Positions 26,099 through 35,247 of a DNA stretch of 64,000 bases are shown here, in pieces (the stretch's first letter is position 1; each line of letters starts with the position of its first letter). Made by a program: the position numbers and the translations under genes. The notes below the pieces were generated by a model. That model was not told the DNA's origin. It saw only the letters and a program-made list of their open reading frames with translations, and ran no database searches. Source of the stretch: Hyphomonas chukchiensis (GTDB lineage: Bacteria; Pseudomonadota; Alphaproteobacteria; Caulobacterales; Hyphomonadaceae); contig NZ_AWFG01000019.1 of assembly GCF_000682695.1 (NCBI RefSeq), positions 124,001 through 188,000 of the forward strand. The letters are read 5' to 3'.

Positions 26099-26944
26099 AT
26101 GCCACACATCTATCACAGCTGGACACGTCTTGGACTGGGCGCCCTGATGGGCACGACGGCGCTTGCCGGTTGCGGCCAGTCGGCCTCAACACCGACGCCT
26201 GCGGCTGAATCGGCGGCGGTTGAGGCGCCAGCTTTCGCGGCTGAAGCACTCGCCGCCGATCCTGCGCCCGTCGGCTCAGTTGGTGGCGAAGGCGAGGGCG
26301 GCGTGGCCATCGAGCAGGCCGCGACGGACCCGGTCGTGTTCAATATCGCGCTGGCTGTCACTGAGGCACACATCCTGGCGGCCCGCGACGCCTATGCCGA
26401 TGGCGAGACCGAAGCGGCGGCAGAAATGTTTGCTCATCCGGTGAGTGAAGTCCTGTTCGACATGGAGCCTGTGCTTGAAGCGCGCGGTGTGACGCTGTTC
26501 GATGGCCTGCTGACGGATGCGTCGATTGCGGCATCTGCTGGCGAGACGCCGGAGCAGATTTCGGCTCGCACGGATGCGATCATTGCTGCCCTGCGCGCCG
26601 CAGCCCTCAAGGCTCCCGATAACGGCACTGCCCCCGCCGAGGTCAAGATGCATGTCATCGCCGACATGATCGAACGGGCAGTTGCCATGTATCGCAGCGC
26701 TGCAGCGAGCGGCGTGTATGAGCCATATCTCGACGGCTATGGCTTCCACAAAGTGGCCGAGACGCAGTTCGCGGCGGCGAAGGACGAGATTGCGGCGAGT
26801 AACCCGGAGGCGGCTGCCTCCATTGGCAACGCCATCGCAGCGCTGGCGGAAGCCTATCCTAGCGCTGCCCCGCAGGACGCGCTCATGGCCGATATTTCGC
26901 AACTGACGGTGCTGGCCTCCGACGTGACCCTGTCGGTCAACTAG
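26099..26944 (+). CDS. Lipoprotein of unknown function, Ala-rich
   Basis: This 281-residue protein has a signal with lipobox LAGC (cysteine about residue 25), an Ala/Pro/Glu-rich linker, then a mainly helical domain from about residue 75 to the end. The helical part includes HILAARDAYADGETEAAAEMFAHPVSEVLFDME. It is divergent from the PKHD hydroxylase, with 76 bp between starts. No catalytic motif is evident. The helical domain could be a periplasmic scaffold or ligand-binding domain. Confidence 0.6.
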   Translation: MPHIYHSWTRLGLGALMGTTALAGCGQSASTPTPAAESAAVEAPAFAAEALAADPAPVGSVGGEGEGGVAIEQAATDPVVFNIALAVTEAHILAARDAYADGETEAAAEMFAHPVSEVLFDMEPVLEARGVTLFDGLLTDASIAASAGETPEQISARTDAIIAALRAAALKAPDNGTAPAEVKMHVIADMIERAVAMYRSAAASGVYEPYLDGYGFHKVAETQFAAAKDEIAASNPEAAASIGNAIAALAEAYPSAAPQDALMADISQLTVLASDVTLSVN

Positions 26945-26950
26945 TAGGCT

Positions 26951-27301
26951 TCAAGGATGCGGGATCGGGATACCGTGACGGTCGGACAGGGCACGCAGGA
27001 TGGCATCCTTGTCGTCAATGAAGGCGATGTTACCGTGGTGTTTTATATCCAGTCCATCTTCCGTTCCGTCCGCAAGGATCAGGACGGGGCATGATTGGTT
27101 GTCCGGCCCAAGCAAGCTCAGAAGTTCCTTGCGCGGGCGCGGCCACCCAATGCGGTGCACGGCTACACGCACAGCGAGTTCGGGAAAAGATGCCAGCAGG
27201 CCTTCCATCAGCGCGCAGTGCCAGCAATAGAAGACGTCGCCAGGATAGGCGGGATCTGAAAAGCCCGGTTGCAGCAGGAACAATTGATCCTTCCTACTCA
27301 T
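26951..27301 (-). CDS. DUF3088 thioredoxin-like protein
   Basis: This 116-residue protein opens with LFLLQPGFSDPAYPGDVFYCWHC, where a CxxC pair lies at the usual position of a thioredoxin-fold active site. SCPVLILADG in the middle resembles the cis-proline loop. These match the DUF3088 family of unknown function. Its start overlaps the GNAT gene by 8 nt, so it is the last gene of the RadA-to-DUF3088 run. Confidence 0.82.
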   Translation of the reverse strand: MSRKDQLFLLQPGFSDPAYPGDVFYCWHCALMEGLLASFPELAVRVAVHRIGWPRPRKELLSLLGPDNQSCPVLILADGTEDGLDIKHHGNIAFIDDKDAILRALSDRHGIPIPHP

Positions 27302-27752
27302 CGAGATTAAGCCTCATCTCCACGATGTGCTGGGTAAACCCGGCCTTCTCATAGGCGCTGATCGCGGGCGTGTTGCCGGCATAGACGGTGAGGCGCACTT
27401 CCGGCAGGCCCTTGGCTTTCGCCCAGTCAAAGAAGTGGGCCATCAGCAGCTTGTTGAGGCCCCGGCCGCGATAGTCCGGGTGCACATACATGAAGCCGAG
27501 ATAGGCGTGGTGCGTGTCCTGTACGTATGACCTCGACTCTTTCGTGCGGGCATAGCCCGACGCGACAAGCTGGCCATCCACGTCCACCACCGCAACTTCC
27601 GCATCATCTGAATCGATCAGCTCGCCGATATCATAGTAATTCACCGGATCGGGCTTGATCGTATGATCATAGGGGCGTTCGGCAGCGATGATGCCCTGTT
27701 CGAAGGCCTTCAGCGTTTCGAGGTCGTCGCGCGTGGCTGACCTGACTTTCAC
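27294..27752 (-). CDS. GNAT-family N-acetyltransferase
   Basis: This 152-residue protein has the GNAT fold, with acetyl-CoA loop VHPDYRGRGLNKLLMAHF (Q/RxxGxG/A form) and the late segment VYAGNTPAISAYEKAGF. The acceptor is unknown. It lies 12 bp after the SDR gene and overlaps the DUF3088 gene. Confidence 0.9.
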   Translation of the reverse strand: MKVRSATRDDLETLKAFEQGIIAAERPYDHTIKPDPVNYYDIGELIDSDDAEVAVVDVDGQLVASGYARTKESRSYVQDTHHAYLGFMYVHPDYRGRGLNKLLMAHFFDWAKAKGLPEVRLTVYAGNTPAISAYEKAGFTQHIVEMRLNLDE

Positions 27753-27764
27753 GGGATGCCTCCC

Positions 27765-28487
27765 TTACGAGCGGGCAGCGACCAGTTGCCGGTAGGCGAT
27801 GCGCTGGCCGGTGCGGGTTTCATCCGGCGAGACCAGTTTGACCAGTTCGGCGGCCACTTCGTCCGGTGACGGCAGGGTCATCGGGTCTTCGCCCGGCTTG
27901 GCCTTGGCGCGCATGTCGGTGCGCGTGCCGCCCGGATCGAAGATGTTGATCTTCAGGCCCATGTTCTCGGTCTCGTCAGCCCAGCCCATGACCATGGCTT
28001 CAAGGCCAGCCTTGGAGGCCTGATAAGGGCCCCAGAAGGCCACGGGCTTGGCAGCAACGCTCGACGTGACAAACACGGCGCGTGGCGCAGGCGACTTGCG
28101 CAGCGAAGGAGAGAGCACAGAGATGAGACGCCAATTGGCGGTCAGGTTGACCTCGATCGTTTCCTCGAAGCTGCGCGGGCCAACTGATTCCAGCGGGCCA
28201 AGCGTCCCGAGGATGCCGGCATTGGCCACAAAGCCGTCGAGGCGGCCGAACCTGTCGGCGATCACCTTGCCCAGCGTGTCGATGCCCTTTGCGTCTTTCA
28301 GGTCCATCGGCACGAGGATCGCCTCATTGCCCATGGCGCGGATTTCGTCGTCGAGCTTTTCAAGCGCCGCTTTCGAGCGGGCGATGGCAATGACGAGGTC
28401 GCCCCGGCGCGCAAGATGCAGCGCAGCGGCGCGGCCGATACCGCGCGAGGCGCCGGTGACGAGAACGAGTCTGGGTTGGTCAGTCAT
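27765..28487 (-). CDS. Short-chain dehydrogenase/reductase
   Basis: This 240-residue classical SDR has a TGASRGIGRAAALHLAR cofactor loop, an NAGIL segment and the active site S...YQASK (the Ser is in VFVTSSVAAK). The dinucleotide preference is probably NADP, given basic residues after the loop. It lies 21 bp downstream of purF on the same strand. The substrate is unknown. Confidence 0.9.
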   Translation of the reverse strand: MTDQPRLVLVTGASRGIGRAAALHLARRGDLVIAIARSKAALEKLDDEIRAMGNEAILVPMDLKDAKGIDTLGKVIADRFGRLDGFVANAGILGTLGPLESVGPRSFEETIEVNLTANWRLISVLSPSLRKSPAPRAVFVTSSVAAKPVAFWGPYQASKAGLEAMVMGWADETENMGLKINIFDPGGTRTDMRAKAKPGEDPMTLPSPDEVAAELVKLVSPDETRTGQRIAYRQLVAARS

Positions 28488-28508
28488 GCCGGGCCCTTAG
28501 CGCAGGGC

Positions 28509-29960
28509 CTACGTGTCGTCCAGCAGGGAGAGCTGGCGTTCCTTGTCCGACTCGTCATGCTGGTGGTCGACCAGCGGGGTCGGATAGTCGCCCGTGAAGC
28601 AATGGTCGGCAAACTGGGGCTGCATGTTGTTGCGCACCGGCTCGCCGATGGCCTTGTAGAGACCAGGTACGGAGAGAAAGCCGAGGCTGTCGACCTTCAG
28701 TTCCGCCACCATTTCTTCGTGCGTGTGGATCGCCGCGAAGAGTTCGGACTTGGCGGCCATGTCGATGCCGTAGAAATCCGGGTTCACGATGGGTGGGCTG
28801 GCCGAACGGAGGTGAACTTCCTTGGCGCCGGCTTCGCGGACCATCTGGACGATCTTTTTCGACGTGTTGCCGCGCACGATGGAATCGTCGACCAGGATTA
28901 CGCGCTTGCCTTCGAGCACGGCGCGGTTCGGGCTGTGCTTCTTGGAAATCGCGGCCTGACGGCCAATCTGCGTCGGCTGGATGAAGGTCCGCCCGACATA
29001 GTGGTTGCGGATGATGCCCATCCCGAACGGGATGCCCGAGGCTTCAGAGAAGCCGAGCGCGGCCGGCACGCCACTGTCAGGCACCGGCACGATCACATCG
29101 GCATCTGCCGGCGTTTCCGCGGCGAGCTGGTGGCCCATGCGGCGGCGGACTTCATAAATGGAACGGCCCTGAACAATACTGTCAGGGCGCGCAAAGTAGA
29201 CATATTCGAAGATGCAGGGGCTGGACGCGCGGGGCGGGAAGGCCCGGATCGACTCAATGCCCTCATCGGTAATGACGACCATCTCGCCATTCTCGACTTC
29301 GCGCACGAACTGGGCGCCAATAATGTCGAGGGCGCAGGTTTCCGACGCGAGCACATAGGCCGTGCCGAGCTTGCCGATGACGAGCGGACGCAGGCCGATG
29401 GGATCGCGTGCGCCGATCAGCTTCTTGCCGGTCAGGCCGACAAGGGCATAGCCGCCTTCGATCTGCTGGAGGGCGTCAACAAGACGGTCCATGAAGCGCG
29501 GCTTTGGGCTGCGGGCGACGAGGTGAAGGATGACTTCGGTATCCATCGTCGACTGGAAGATCGCGCCATCGCGCACCAGTTGGTGACGTAATTCGCGGGC
29601 ATTGGTCAGGTTGCCGTTATGCGCGACGGCGAAACCGCCGAAGGACAGGTCGGCAAAGATCGGCTGGATATTGCGGAGCATCGGCCGGCCCTGCGTCGAG
29701 TACCGGTTGTGACCGATCGCGGCATAGCCGGGCAGGCGGGTGCGCAGGTCGCCGCCGAAGTGCTCGCCGACAAGGCCCATATGGCGTTCCGAAGGGAAGC
29801 GCTTGCCGTCATATGTGGTGATGCCGCAGGCTTCCTGTCCGCGATGCTGGAGGGCGTGGAGCCCCAGCGCGGCATAGAGACTGGCTTCGGGGTTACCGTA
29901 GATTCCGAAAACGCCGCATTCTTCACGGGGTTTGTCATCGTCATGATCGAACAGGATCAT
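28509..29960 (-). CDS. purF: Amidophosphoribosyltransferase
   Basis: PurF makes 5-phosphoribosylamine from PRPP and glutamine, the first step of purine synthesis. In this 483-residue protein the N-terminal glutaminase nucleophile is Cys15 (EECGVFGIYG), preceded by a propeptide that must be removed. HALQHRGQEACG and the PRPP loop VILVDDSIVRGNTSKK are present. SD AAGGAGG lies upstream. It sits between cvpA and an SDR gene, and cvpA-purF adjacency is classic. Confidence 0.96.
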   Translation of the reverse strand: MILFDHDDDKPREECGVFGIYGNPEASLYAALGLHALQHRGQEACGITTYDGKRFPSERHMGLVGEHFGGDLRTRLPGYAAIGHNRYSTQGRPMLRNIQPIFADLSFGGFAVAHNGNLTNARELRHQLVRDGAIFQSTMDTEVILHLVARSPKPRFMDRLVDALQQIEGGYALVGLTGKKLIGARDPIGLRPLVIGKLGTAYVLASETCALDIIGAQFVREVENGEMVVITDEGIESIRAFPPRASSPCIFEYVYFARPDSIVQGRSIYEVRRRMGHQLAAETPADADVIVPVPDSGVPAALGFSEASGIPFGMGIIRNHYVGRTFIQPTQIGRQAAISKKHSPNRAVLEGKRVILVDDSIVRGNTSKKIVQMVREAGAKEVHLRSASPPIVNPDFYGIDMAAKSELFAAIHTHEEMVAELKVDSLGFLSVPGLYKAIGEPVRNNMQPQFADHCFTGDYPTPLVDHQHDESDKERQLSLLDDT

Positions 29961-30002
29961 ATGAGACCGGAGCCTCCTTTTTGCGTGACAGGTTCGTGAC
30001 GT

Positions 30003-30572
30003 CTATTGGCCTGTTTCGGCCTTTGAGGGAAGGGTCGAATGCACATCCTGACCGACTTTCGTGGCGTTCTCGTTCACATAATCGGCAACACTGCTGAGAA
30101 GCGGGTAGCAGGCTGCGTTCTGAATGAAGCCGGGGACCCGGCTCTCATCGAGCGCGAGGTGGAGAAGGACAACGAAGAATACAAGGGCGATTGCGCCGCG
30201 CGCGATGCCAAAAGCCAGACCGGCGAAATGGTCGAACAGGCCGATGCCCTCGGCGCCCTGGATGTTTTTTGACAGGCGCTGCCCGAACCAGGCGACCAGG
30301 ACATAGACGCCGATGAAAGCGGTCACGATCAGGACTGCATCGGCCAGCGGGATGGTGAATATGCCAAGATCGAGCTGGGCCAGGTTTTCCGGCAGCATGG
30401 CCTTGAGCGGCGCACTGAAGAACTTGCGGGCGTAGATAGCCGCCGTGAGGGCGCCGATGAAAGAGCCCATTGTCGCGATTTCGCGCAGAAACCCACGGGC
30501 AAACGCCATGATCGCGGAAATGACGATGACAGCGACGGCGATGGCGTCGAAAGCTGTAACAGAATCAAGCAT
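30003..30572 (-). CDS. cvpA: CvpA-family membrane protein
   Basis: This 189-residue inner-membrane protein has four hydrophobic helices in about the first 125 residues (FDAIAVAVIVISAIMAFARGF onward, with FLREIATMGSFIG following the first helix), matching CvpA (colicin V production accessory protein, now linked to envelope stress). The cytosolic or periplasmic tail is short. It overlaps radA by 8 nt and precedes purF. Confidence 0.9.
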   Translation of the reverse strand: MLDSVTAFDAIAVAVIVISAIMAFARGFLREIATMGSFIGALTAAIYARKFFSAPLKAMLPENLAQLDLGIFTIPLADAVLIVTAFIGVYVLVAWFGQRLSKNIQGAEGIGLFDHFAGLAFGIARGAIALVFFVVLLHLALDESRVPGFIQNAACYPLLSSVADYVNENATKVGQDVHSTLPSKAETGQ

Positions 30573-31947
30573 TAAGGGCGTCCGGGGCGAGCAACTCTAC
30601 GAGTTCGATAAGCCTCTTAATCGGTATGATCGTCAAGCCATCGACTGCCGCAGGGCTGCCTTCGGGCACATAGGCGCGGGCGAAGCCGAGTCGGGCGGCC
30701 TCCTTCAGCCGCTGCTCGATGCGGGCCACGGGCCGGATTGCCCCAGAAAGGGACACTTCGCCAAAGAAGACGGAGCGCTCCGGCGCAGCATTATCTGACA
30801 GCGAGGTGAGCAGGGCGGCGGCAGCGGCAAGGTCGCCGGCCGGTTCGCCGATGCGGTAGCCGCCAGCGACGGAGAGGTAGACGTCCATGCCCGCAAAGCC
30901 GATGCCGCAGCGCGCTTCCAGCACGGCGAGCAGCATGGCGAGGCGGCCGGTATCCCAGCCGACAACGCTGCGCCGGGGTGTGCCATAGGCGCTCTTGGCG
31001 ACAAGGGCCTGTACTTCGGCCAGCACGGGGCGCGAGCCTTCCATGGCGGCGAAGACGGCGGCGCCGCCCTCGGCGCCTCCGTCAGCCGACAGGAACAGGG
31101 CCGAAGGCTCCTTGGCGGGCGCGAGGCCGTATTGGTGCATCTCGAAAATGCCGATTTCGTCGGTTGGGCCAAAGCGGTTCTTCACGGCGCGCAGGATGCG
31201 GAACTGGTGGCCGCGCTCGCCTTCGAAATAGAAGACGGTGTCGACCATATGCTCGACAACGCGTGGGCCGGCGATCGTGCCTTCCTTTGTGACGTGGCCA
31301 ACCAGGACGAGTGCGGCGCCGGATTTCTTGGCCCAGCAGGTCAGTTCCTGGGCACAGGCGCGGACCTGGCTGACGGAGCCGGGCGCGGCTTCAAGGCTGT
31401 CGGACCACATGGTCTGGATGGAATCGATGACGACGAAATCAGGCTGGGCGGCCTTTAGCGCCGACAGGATCTTGCGCAGGTCGGTCTCGGTGGCGAGCTG
31501 GACGGGGCTTTCAGCCACCTTGAGCCGGACGGCCCGTTCCTGGATCTGGGCGGCGGCTTCCTCGCCCGACACATAGACCGTTTTGAGTCCGTTCCGTGCC
31601 AGTCGTGCGGCCACTTGCAGGAGCAGTGTGGACTTGCCTATGCCCGGATCGCCTCCGATCAGCGTCGCGGAGGAGGGAACGAGCCCGCCGCCAAAGGCGC
31701 GGTCGAGTTCGTCCACGCCCATAACGATGCGCGTCGGCGCTTCGGTCTTGTCATTGAGGGCGACGAATTCTGTCTTGCCGGAGCGCTTGGTGCCGACCTT
31801 GGCCGGGGCGAGTCCGCCGGGTACGGCCGCGACAGCCTCCTCGACGAGCGTGTTCCACTCGCCACAGCCATTGCACTTGCCGGTCCACTTGGAATGGACC
31901 TCGCCGCAGGACTGGCAAATGAAGGCGGAGGTGGGAGCTTTGGCCAT
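30565..31947 (-). CDS. radA: DNA repair ATPase RadA
   Basis: This 460-residue RecA-like helicase promotes branch migration in recombination. It has an N-terminal zinc finger (CQSCGEVHSKWTGKCNGC), Walker A GGDPGIGKST, the RadA-specific KNRFG motif and a C-terminal Lon-like domain (SVAGGYRIGEPAGDLAAAAAL). It is the first gene of a minus-strand run with cvpA and purF. Confidence 0.96.
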   Translation of the reverse strand: MAKAPTSAFICQSCGEVHSKWTGKCNGCGEWNTLVEEAVAAVPGGLAPAKVGTKRSGKTEFVALNDKTEAPTRIVMGVDELDRAFGGGLVPSSATLIGGDPGIGKSTLLLQVAARLARNGLKTVYVSGEEAAAQIQERAVRLKVAESPVQLATETDLRKILSALKAAQPDFVVIDSIQTMWSDSLEAAPGSVSQVRACAQELTCWAKKSGAALVLVGHVTKEGTIAGPRVVEHMVDTVFYFEGERGHQFRILRAVKNRFGPTDEIGIFEMHQYGLAPAKEPSALFLSADGGAEGGAAVFAAMEGSRPVLAEVQALVAKSAYGTPRRSVVGWDTGRLAMLLAVLEARCGIGFAGMDVYLSVAGGYRIGEPAGDLAAAAALLTSLSDNAAPERSVFFGEVSLSGAIRPVARIEQRLKEAARLGFARAYVPEGSPAAVDGLTIIPIKRLIELVELLAPDALNA

Positions 31948-31973
31948 GACGCAGACCTAGCGGTGTTTGGCCG

Positions 31974-32336
31974 TCAACGGAACGGGCCAGCGAACACAAA
32001 GTAGGCGCCAGCTGCTATCAGGCCGAAGCCGATGGCGTGGTTCAGCGTGAACGCCTCTTTCAGGTACAGCACCGAGAACACGGCGAAGACGACGAGGGTG
32101 ATCACTTCCTGCATGGTCTTTAGCTGGGCCGTCGACCAGACCGCATGACCTATCCGGTTGGCGGGCACCGCGAGGCAGTATTCGAAGAAGGCGATGGACC
32201 AGCTGGCAAGCACCACCAGCCAGAGGGCCTTGTCGGTATGCTTGAGGTGGCCGTACCAGGCGAAGGTCATGAAGACGTTGGACGCGAGCAGGAGCCCGAT
32301 GGGCGCGAGGGCCGGCCAGGACAGAAGCGAAGGCAT
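31974..32336 (-). CDS. DUF486 / DMT-like small membrane protein
   Basis: This 120-residue protein has four hydrophobic helices and fits the DUF486 family of small drug/metabolite-transporter-like proteins (ASNVFMTFAWYGHLK, FFEYCLAVPANRIGH, LKTMQEVITLVVF). I took ATG at 32336, preceded by SD GGAG, rather than a start at 32450 that adds a non-homologous 38-residue extension. Function is not known. Confidence 0.85.
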   Translation of the reverse strand: MPSLLSWPALAPIGLLLASNVFMTFAWYGHLKHTDKALWLVVLASWSIAFFEYCLAVPANRIGHAVWSTAQLKTMQEVITLVVFAVFSVLYLKEAFTLNHAIGFGLIAAGAYFVFAGPFR

Positions 32337-32403
32337 AAGGGAATCTCCGGAAGGGGCCGCAGATTCATAGACTGATATTGTGTGCGCTGGAATGCGGGAA
32401 AGC

Positions 32404-32604
32404 CTAGTGCCGCAACCCGACAGCCTTCCAGCAACAGAACCAAAAGCCAACCGAACCGAGCAAAAGAGACGGCAACAGCATCAGAGGCTCAACTTCGCCT
32501 GTTGGACCCATGATCTGCGTCATCGCAAGCGCCAGGAAGCCGAAGATATTTATCAACAGGACGATCGCGGCATAGATCAGCCAACGCTTGGACTTGATAT
32601 ACAC
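32404..32604 (-). CDS. Small two-helix membrane protein
   Basis: This 66-residue protein has two hydrophobic segments (WLIYAAIVLLINIFGFLALAM, split at residues 8-28; and LLPSLLLGSVGFWFCCW) and a basic N-terminus (YIKSKR). It begins 5 bp after the mlaF-like gene ends, so it probably shares the transcript. No family is recognised. Confidence 0.55.
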   Translation of the reverse strand: MYIKSKRWLIYAAIVLLINIFGFLALAMTQIMGPTGEVEPLMLLPSLLLGSVGFWFCCWKAVGLRH

Positions 32605-32609
32605 GGCCG

Positions 32610-33374
32610 CTACATCGCTGGCTGGATCGGGCCGCTTGCGCGGCCGTGGACGAACTGGTCGACATATTCATTGCCGCTGTGCTCGACATCGGCGGCCTTG
32701 CCGCGCCAGATGATCTTGCCTTCGAACAGCATGGCGATCTCGTCGGCGATCTTGCGGGCCGACGGCATGTCATGCGTGATCGAGACAGCTGCCGCGCCGA
32801 GGTCGCGCACCTGTTCGAGGATCAGGTCATTGATGGCATCCGCGGTGATCGGGTCGAGGCCCGTTGTTGGCTCGTCAAAGAAGATCAGGTCCGGTTCGGA
32901 AATGATCGAGCGGGCGAGCGAGACGCGCTTCTGCATGCCGCCGGAAATCTCTGCTGGGTAAAGCCCGGCGACTTCGGAGCCTAGCCGCACCTTTTTCAGC
33001 GTGGCAATGGCGCGTTCCTTCGCGTCGCTGCGCTTGAGGCGTTCCTTGTGGATCAGGCGGAAAGCCACGTTTTCCCAGACCGTGAGACTGTCGAACAGGG
33101 CGCCGGACTGGAACAGCATGCCGACGCGTGCACGCATCATCTCGCGCGGCTTGCCGGTGGACTGTGTCACGTCATGGCCGTCGAAGAAGACCTTGCCGGA
33201 ATCGGGCGTCATCAGGCCGAGCGCGTTCTTCAGCATGACAGACTTGCCGGAGCCCGACCCGCCAATGACGACAAGGCTCTGGCCGGGGGCCACATCGAGG
33301 TCGACGCCGCGCAGCACTTCGTTCCGACCGAATGTTTTGACGACATTCTCGAGTTTCAGGATCGGTTCGCTCAA
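32610..33374 (-). CDS. mlaF: Mla-type phospholipid ABC transporter ATPase
   Basis: This 254-residue ATPase has Walker A GGSGSGKSVMLK, signature SGGMQKRVSLARSI and Walker B LIFFDEPTTGLDP. The SGGMQKR signature and the SVMLKN wording after Walker A are typical of MlaF/Mkl, which drives retrograde phospholipid transport for outer-membrane lipid asymmetry. It overlaps the MlaE permease by 4 nt. MlaD, the substrate-binding MCE protein, is not present next to them. Confidence 0.92.
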   Translation of the reverse strand: MSEPILKLENVVKTFGRNEVLRGVDLDVAPGQSLVVIGGSGSGKSVMLKNALGLMTPDSGKVFFDGHDVTQSTGKPREMMRARVGMLFQSGALFDSLTVWENVAFRLIHKERLKRSDAKERAIATLKKVRLGSEVAGLYPAEISGGMQKRVSLARSIISEPDLIFFDEPTTGLDPITADAINDLILEQVRDLGAAAVSITHDMPSARKIADEIAMLFEGKIIWRGKAADVEHSGNEYVDQFVHGRASGPIQPAM

Positions 33375-34183
33375 AAGCCCAGCTCCGCAAACAGGTTGGA
33401 CATGATGTAATTAGTCGCCAGAACCAGAACGGCGGCGCCCACCATGGAGAGGGTCGCCGCACGGCCGACGCCCGTGGCGCCTGCCTGTGACCTGTCGCCC
33501 TGGTAGCAGCCCATGATGGCAATCACGGCGCCGAAGACGACGGCCTTGGTGAGGCCGACGATAATGTCGTCAGTCGTCACGAAATCGAGCGTGTTGCGCA
33601 GGTAAGTCGCTGAATCGAAGTCGAGGCTGAACACGCTGACCAGCCAGCCACCCATGACACCGATAATATCGGAGGCTGCCACAAGGATGGGCAGCGAGAT
33701 GATGGCGGCCAGAAGGCGCGGCGCATAAAGGTAGCGGAACGGAGAGGCCGACAGGGTTTCGAGCGCGTCGATCTGCTCGGTGACGCGCATGGCGCCGATC
33801 TCGGCGGAGATGCCTGCGGAGACGCGCCCGGCCAGCATCAGGCCTGTAATCACGGCGCCAAGCTCGCGCGTGATGCCGAGCACCACGATGTTCGGCACGA
33901 ACTGTTCGGCGCCGAAGCGGCTGCCGCCACTATAGATGTTGAGGGCGAGGGCGGCGCCGATGAAGACGGCCGACATGCCGACGACCGGGAATGAATAGAA
34001 GCCGATCTGGATCATCTGGCGCCAGATCTGGCCGAAGAACCAGCGGGGCGTGAAGGCTGCGAAAGTCATCCGCCCGGCGAATGTCGACAGGCGGCCGATT
34101 TCGGCAAAGGTGCCGAGGATGCCGGCGCCGATCCAGCGCAGGGGATTGGGGAAGCCGCTTTTATGCGTAGACACGTTCGACAC
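33371..34183 (-). CDS. mlaE: Mla-type phospholipid ABC transporter permease
   Basis: This 270-residue membrane protein has about six helices and the MlaE pattern: GFYSFPVVGMSAVFIGAAL, VSAGISAEIGAMRVTEQIDALE and RLLAAIISLPILV. The AEIGAMRVTEQIDAL loop contacts the ATPase in the family. Its start lies inside the 3' end of the alanine racemase gene (23-bp overlap), suggesting coupled translation. Confidence 0.93.
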   Translation of the reverse strand: MSNVSTHKSGFPNPLRWIGAGILGTFAEIGRLSTFAGRMTFAAFTPRWFFGQIWRQMIQIGFYSFPVVGMSAVFIGAALALNIYSGGSRFGAEQFVPNIVVLGITRELGAVITGLMLAGRVSAGISAEIGAMRVTEQIDALETLSASPFRYLYAPRLLAAIISLPILVAASDIIGVMGGWLVSVFSLDFDSATYLRNTLDFVTTDDIIVGLTKAVVFGAVIAIMGCYQGDRSQAGATGVGRAATLSMVGAAVLVLATNYIMSNLFAELGF

Positions 34184-35216
34184 GATTGCTCAGTCCCGTC
34201 AGGAGTTCATAACCAAGCGTGCCCGCGCGGGCGGCCTGGTCTTCGAGTTTGGCATGCTCGCCGATGAATTCAACGCGCGCGCCTGCTTTTGCCTTATCCT
34301 GTGCCTTTGAAACATCAATGGTGACAAGGTCCATCGAAATCCGGCCCAGCACGGGGCAGGCAATACCGTCGAGATAGGCTATCAGGGCGTTGGCGCCGCC
34401 GCGCAACAGGCCGTCTGCATAGCCGATGCCGACGGTCGCCAGCACGGCGTCCTGCGCCAGCGTGTGCGTGGCCCCATAACCGACCTTTTCCCCCATTTCG
34501 GCGTCAAAGACGCTGAGAATGGCTGCGTCGAGCGTCAGGCCGGCATTGATCCGGAAGCCCTTGGGCGGATGGGTGCCGCCATAGAGCGCGAGACCCGGCC
34601 GGATGAGATCGTAGCCAAAGGCCTTTCCCAGATAGCAGCCGTCGGAATTGGCGAGGCTGGCCGGCGTATCGGGGAAGACGGCGCTTATGTCGTCGAAAGC
34701 CTTGCGCTGCGCCGCGTTCATCGGATTGGCTTTTTCGTCAGCACAGGCGAGATGGCTCATCACGAGAACAGGCTGCAGCTTGTGGAGTGCGGGCAGGGCG
34801 GTTGCCAGTACCGACGGCTTGAGGCCGAGACGGTTCATGCCGGTGTCGAAATGCAGGGCCGACGTGCCCTTGGGCGCATTGGCCCAGGCTTTCACATGGT
34901 CCGGCGAGGAGAGGACGGCTGTCAGGCCCGCCGTCACATAGGCCGACATTTCCTTGCGCGTCGGCCCGTTGAGCACGAAAATGCGCGGACCGAGGCCCAG
35001 CGTCTTGCGCAGGGCCAGGCCCTCTTCAAGATAGGCCACGAAAAAGCTGGAACAGCCGGCGCGCATCAGGGCCCGTGAAACAGGGCCGGCGCCGAGACCG
35101 TAGCCATCAGCCTTGACGACGGCTGAGGTCGTTGCGCCCGGGTGGAGCCCGTCGAGCGCCCGCCAGTTGGCGACGATATTCGACAAATGAATCGTGGCGC
35201 GGGGGAGCTGGCTCAT
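34161..35216 (-). CDS. alr: Alanine racemase
   Basis: This 351-residue PLP enzyme makes D-alanine for peptidoglycan. It has the PLP lysine in AVVKADGYGLGAG near residue 35 and the catalytic tyrosine in KVGYGATHTL. C-terminal ISMDLVTIDVS carries the usual beta-domain motif. It overlaps mlaE by 23 nt, linking a cell-wall precursor gene to outer-membrane lipid transport. No dadA neighbour is present, so a biosynthetic role is more likely than a catabolic one. Confidence 0.94.
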   Translation of the reverse strand: MSQLPRATIHLSNIVANWRALDGLHPGATTSAVVKADGYGLGAGPVSRALMRAGCSSFFVAYLEEGLALRKTLGLGPRIFVLNGPTRKEMSAYVTAGLTAVLSSPDHVKAWANAPKGTSALHFDTGMNRLGLKPSVLATALPALHKLQPVLVMSHLACADEKANPMNAAQRKAFDDISAVFPDTPASLANSDGCYLGKAFGYDLIRPGLALYGGTHPPKGFRINAGLTLDAAILSVFDAEMGEKVGYGATHTLAQDAVLATVGIGYADGLLRGGANALIAYLDGIACPVLGRISMDLVTIDVSKAQDKAKAGARVEFIGEHAKLEDQAARAGTLGYELLTGLSNRVERVYA

Positions 35217-35247
35217 GCCTGCGATTTAAAACGCTTCGCCGCGGGAG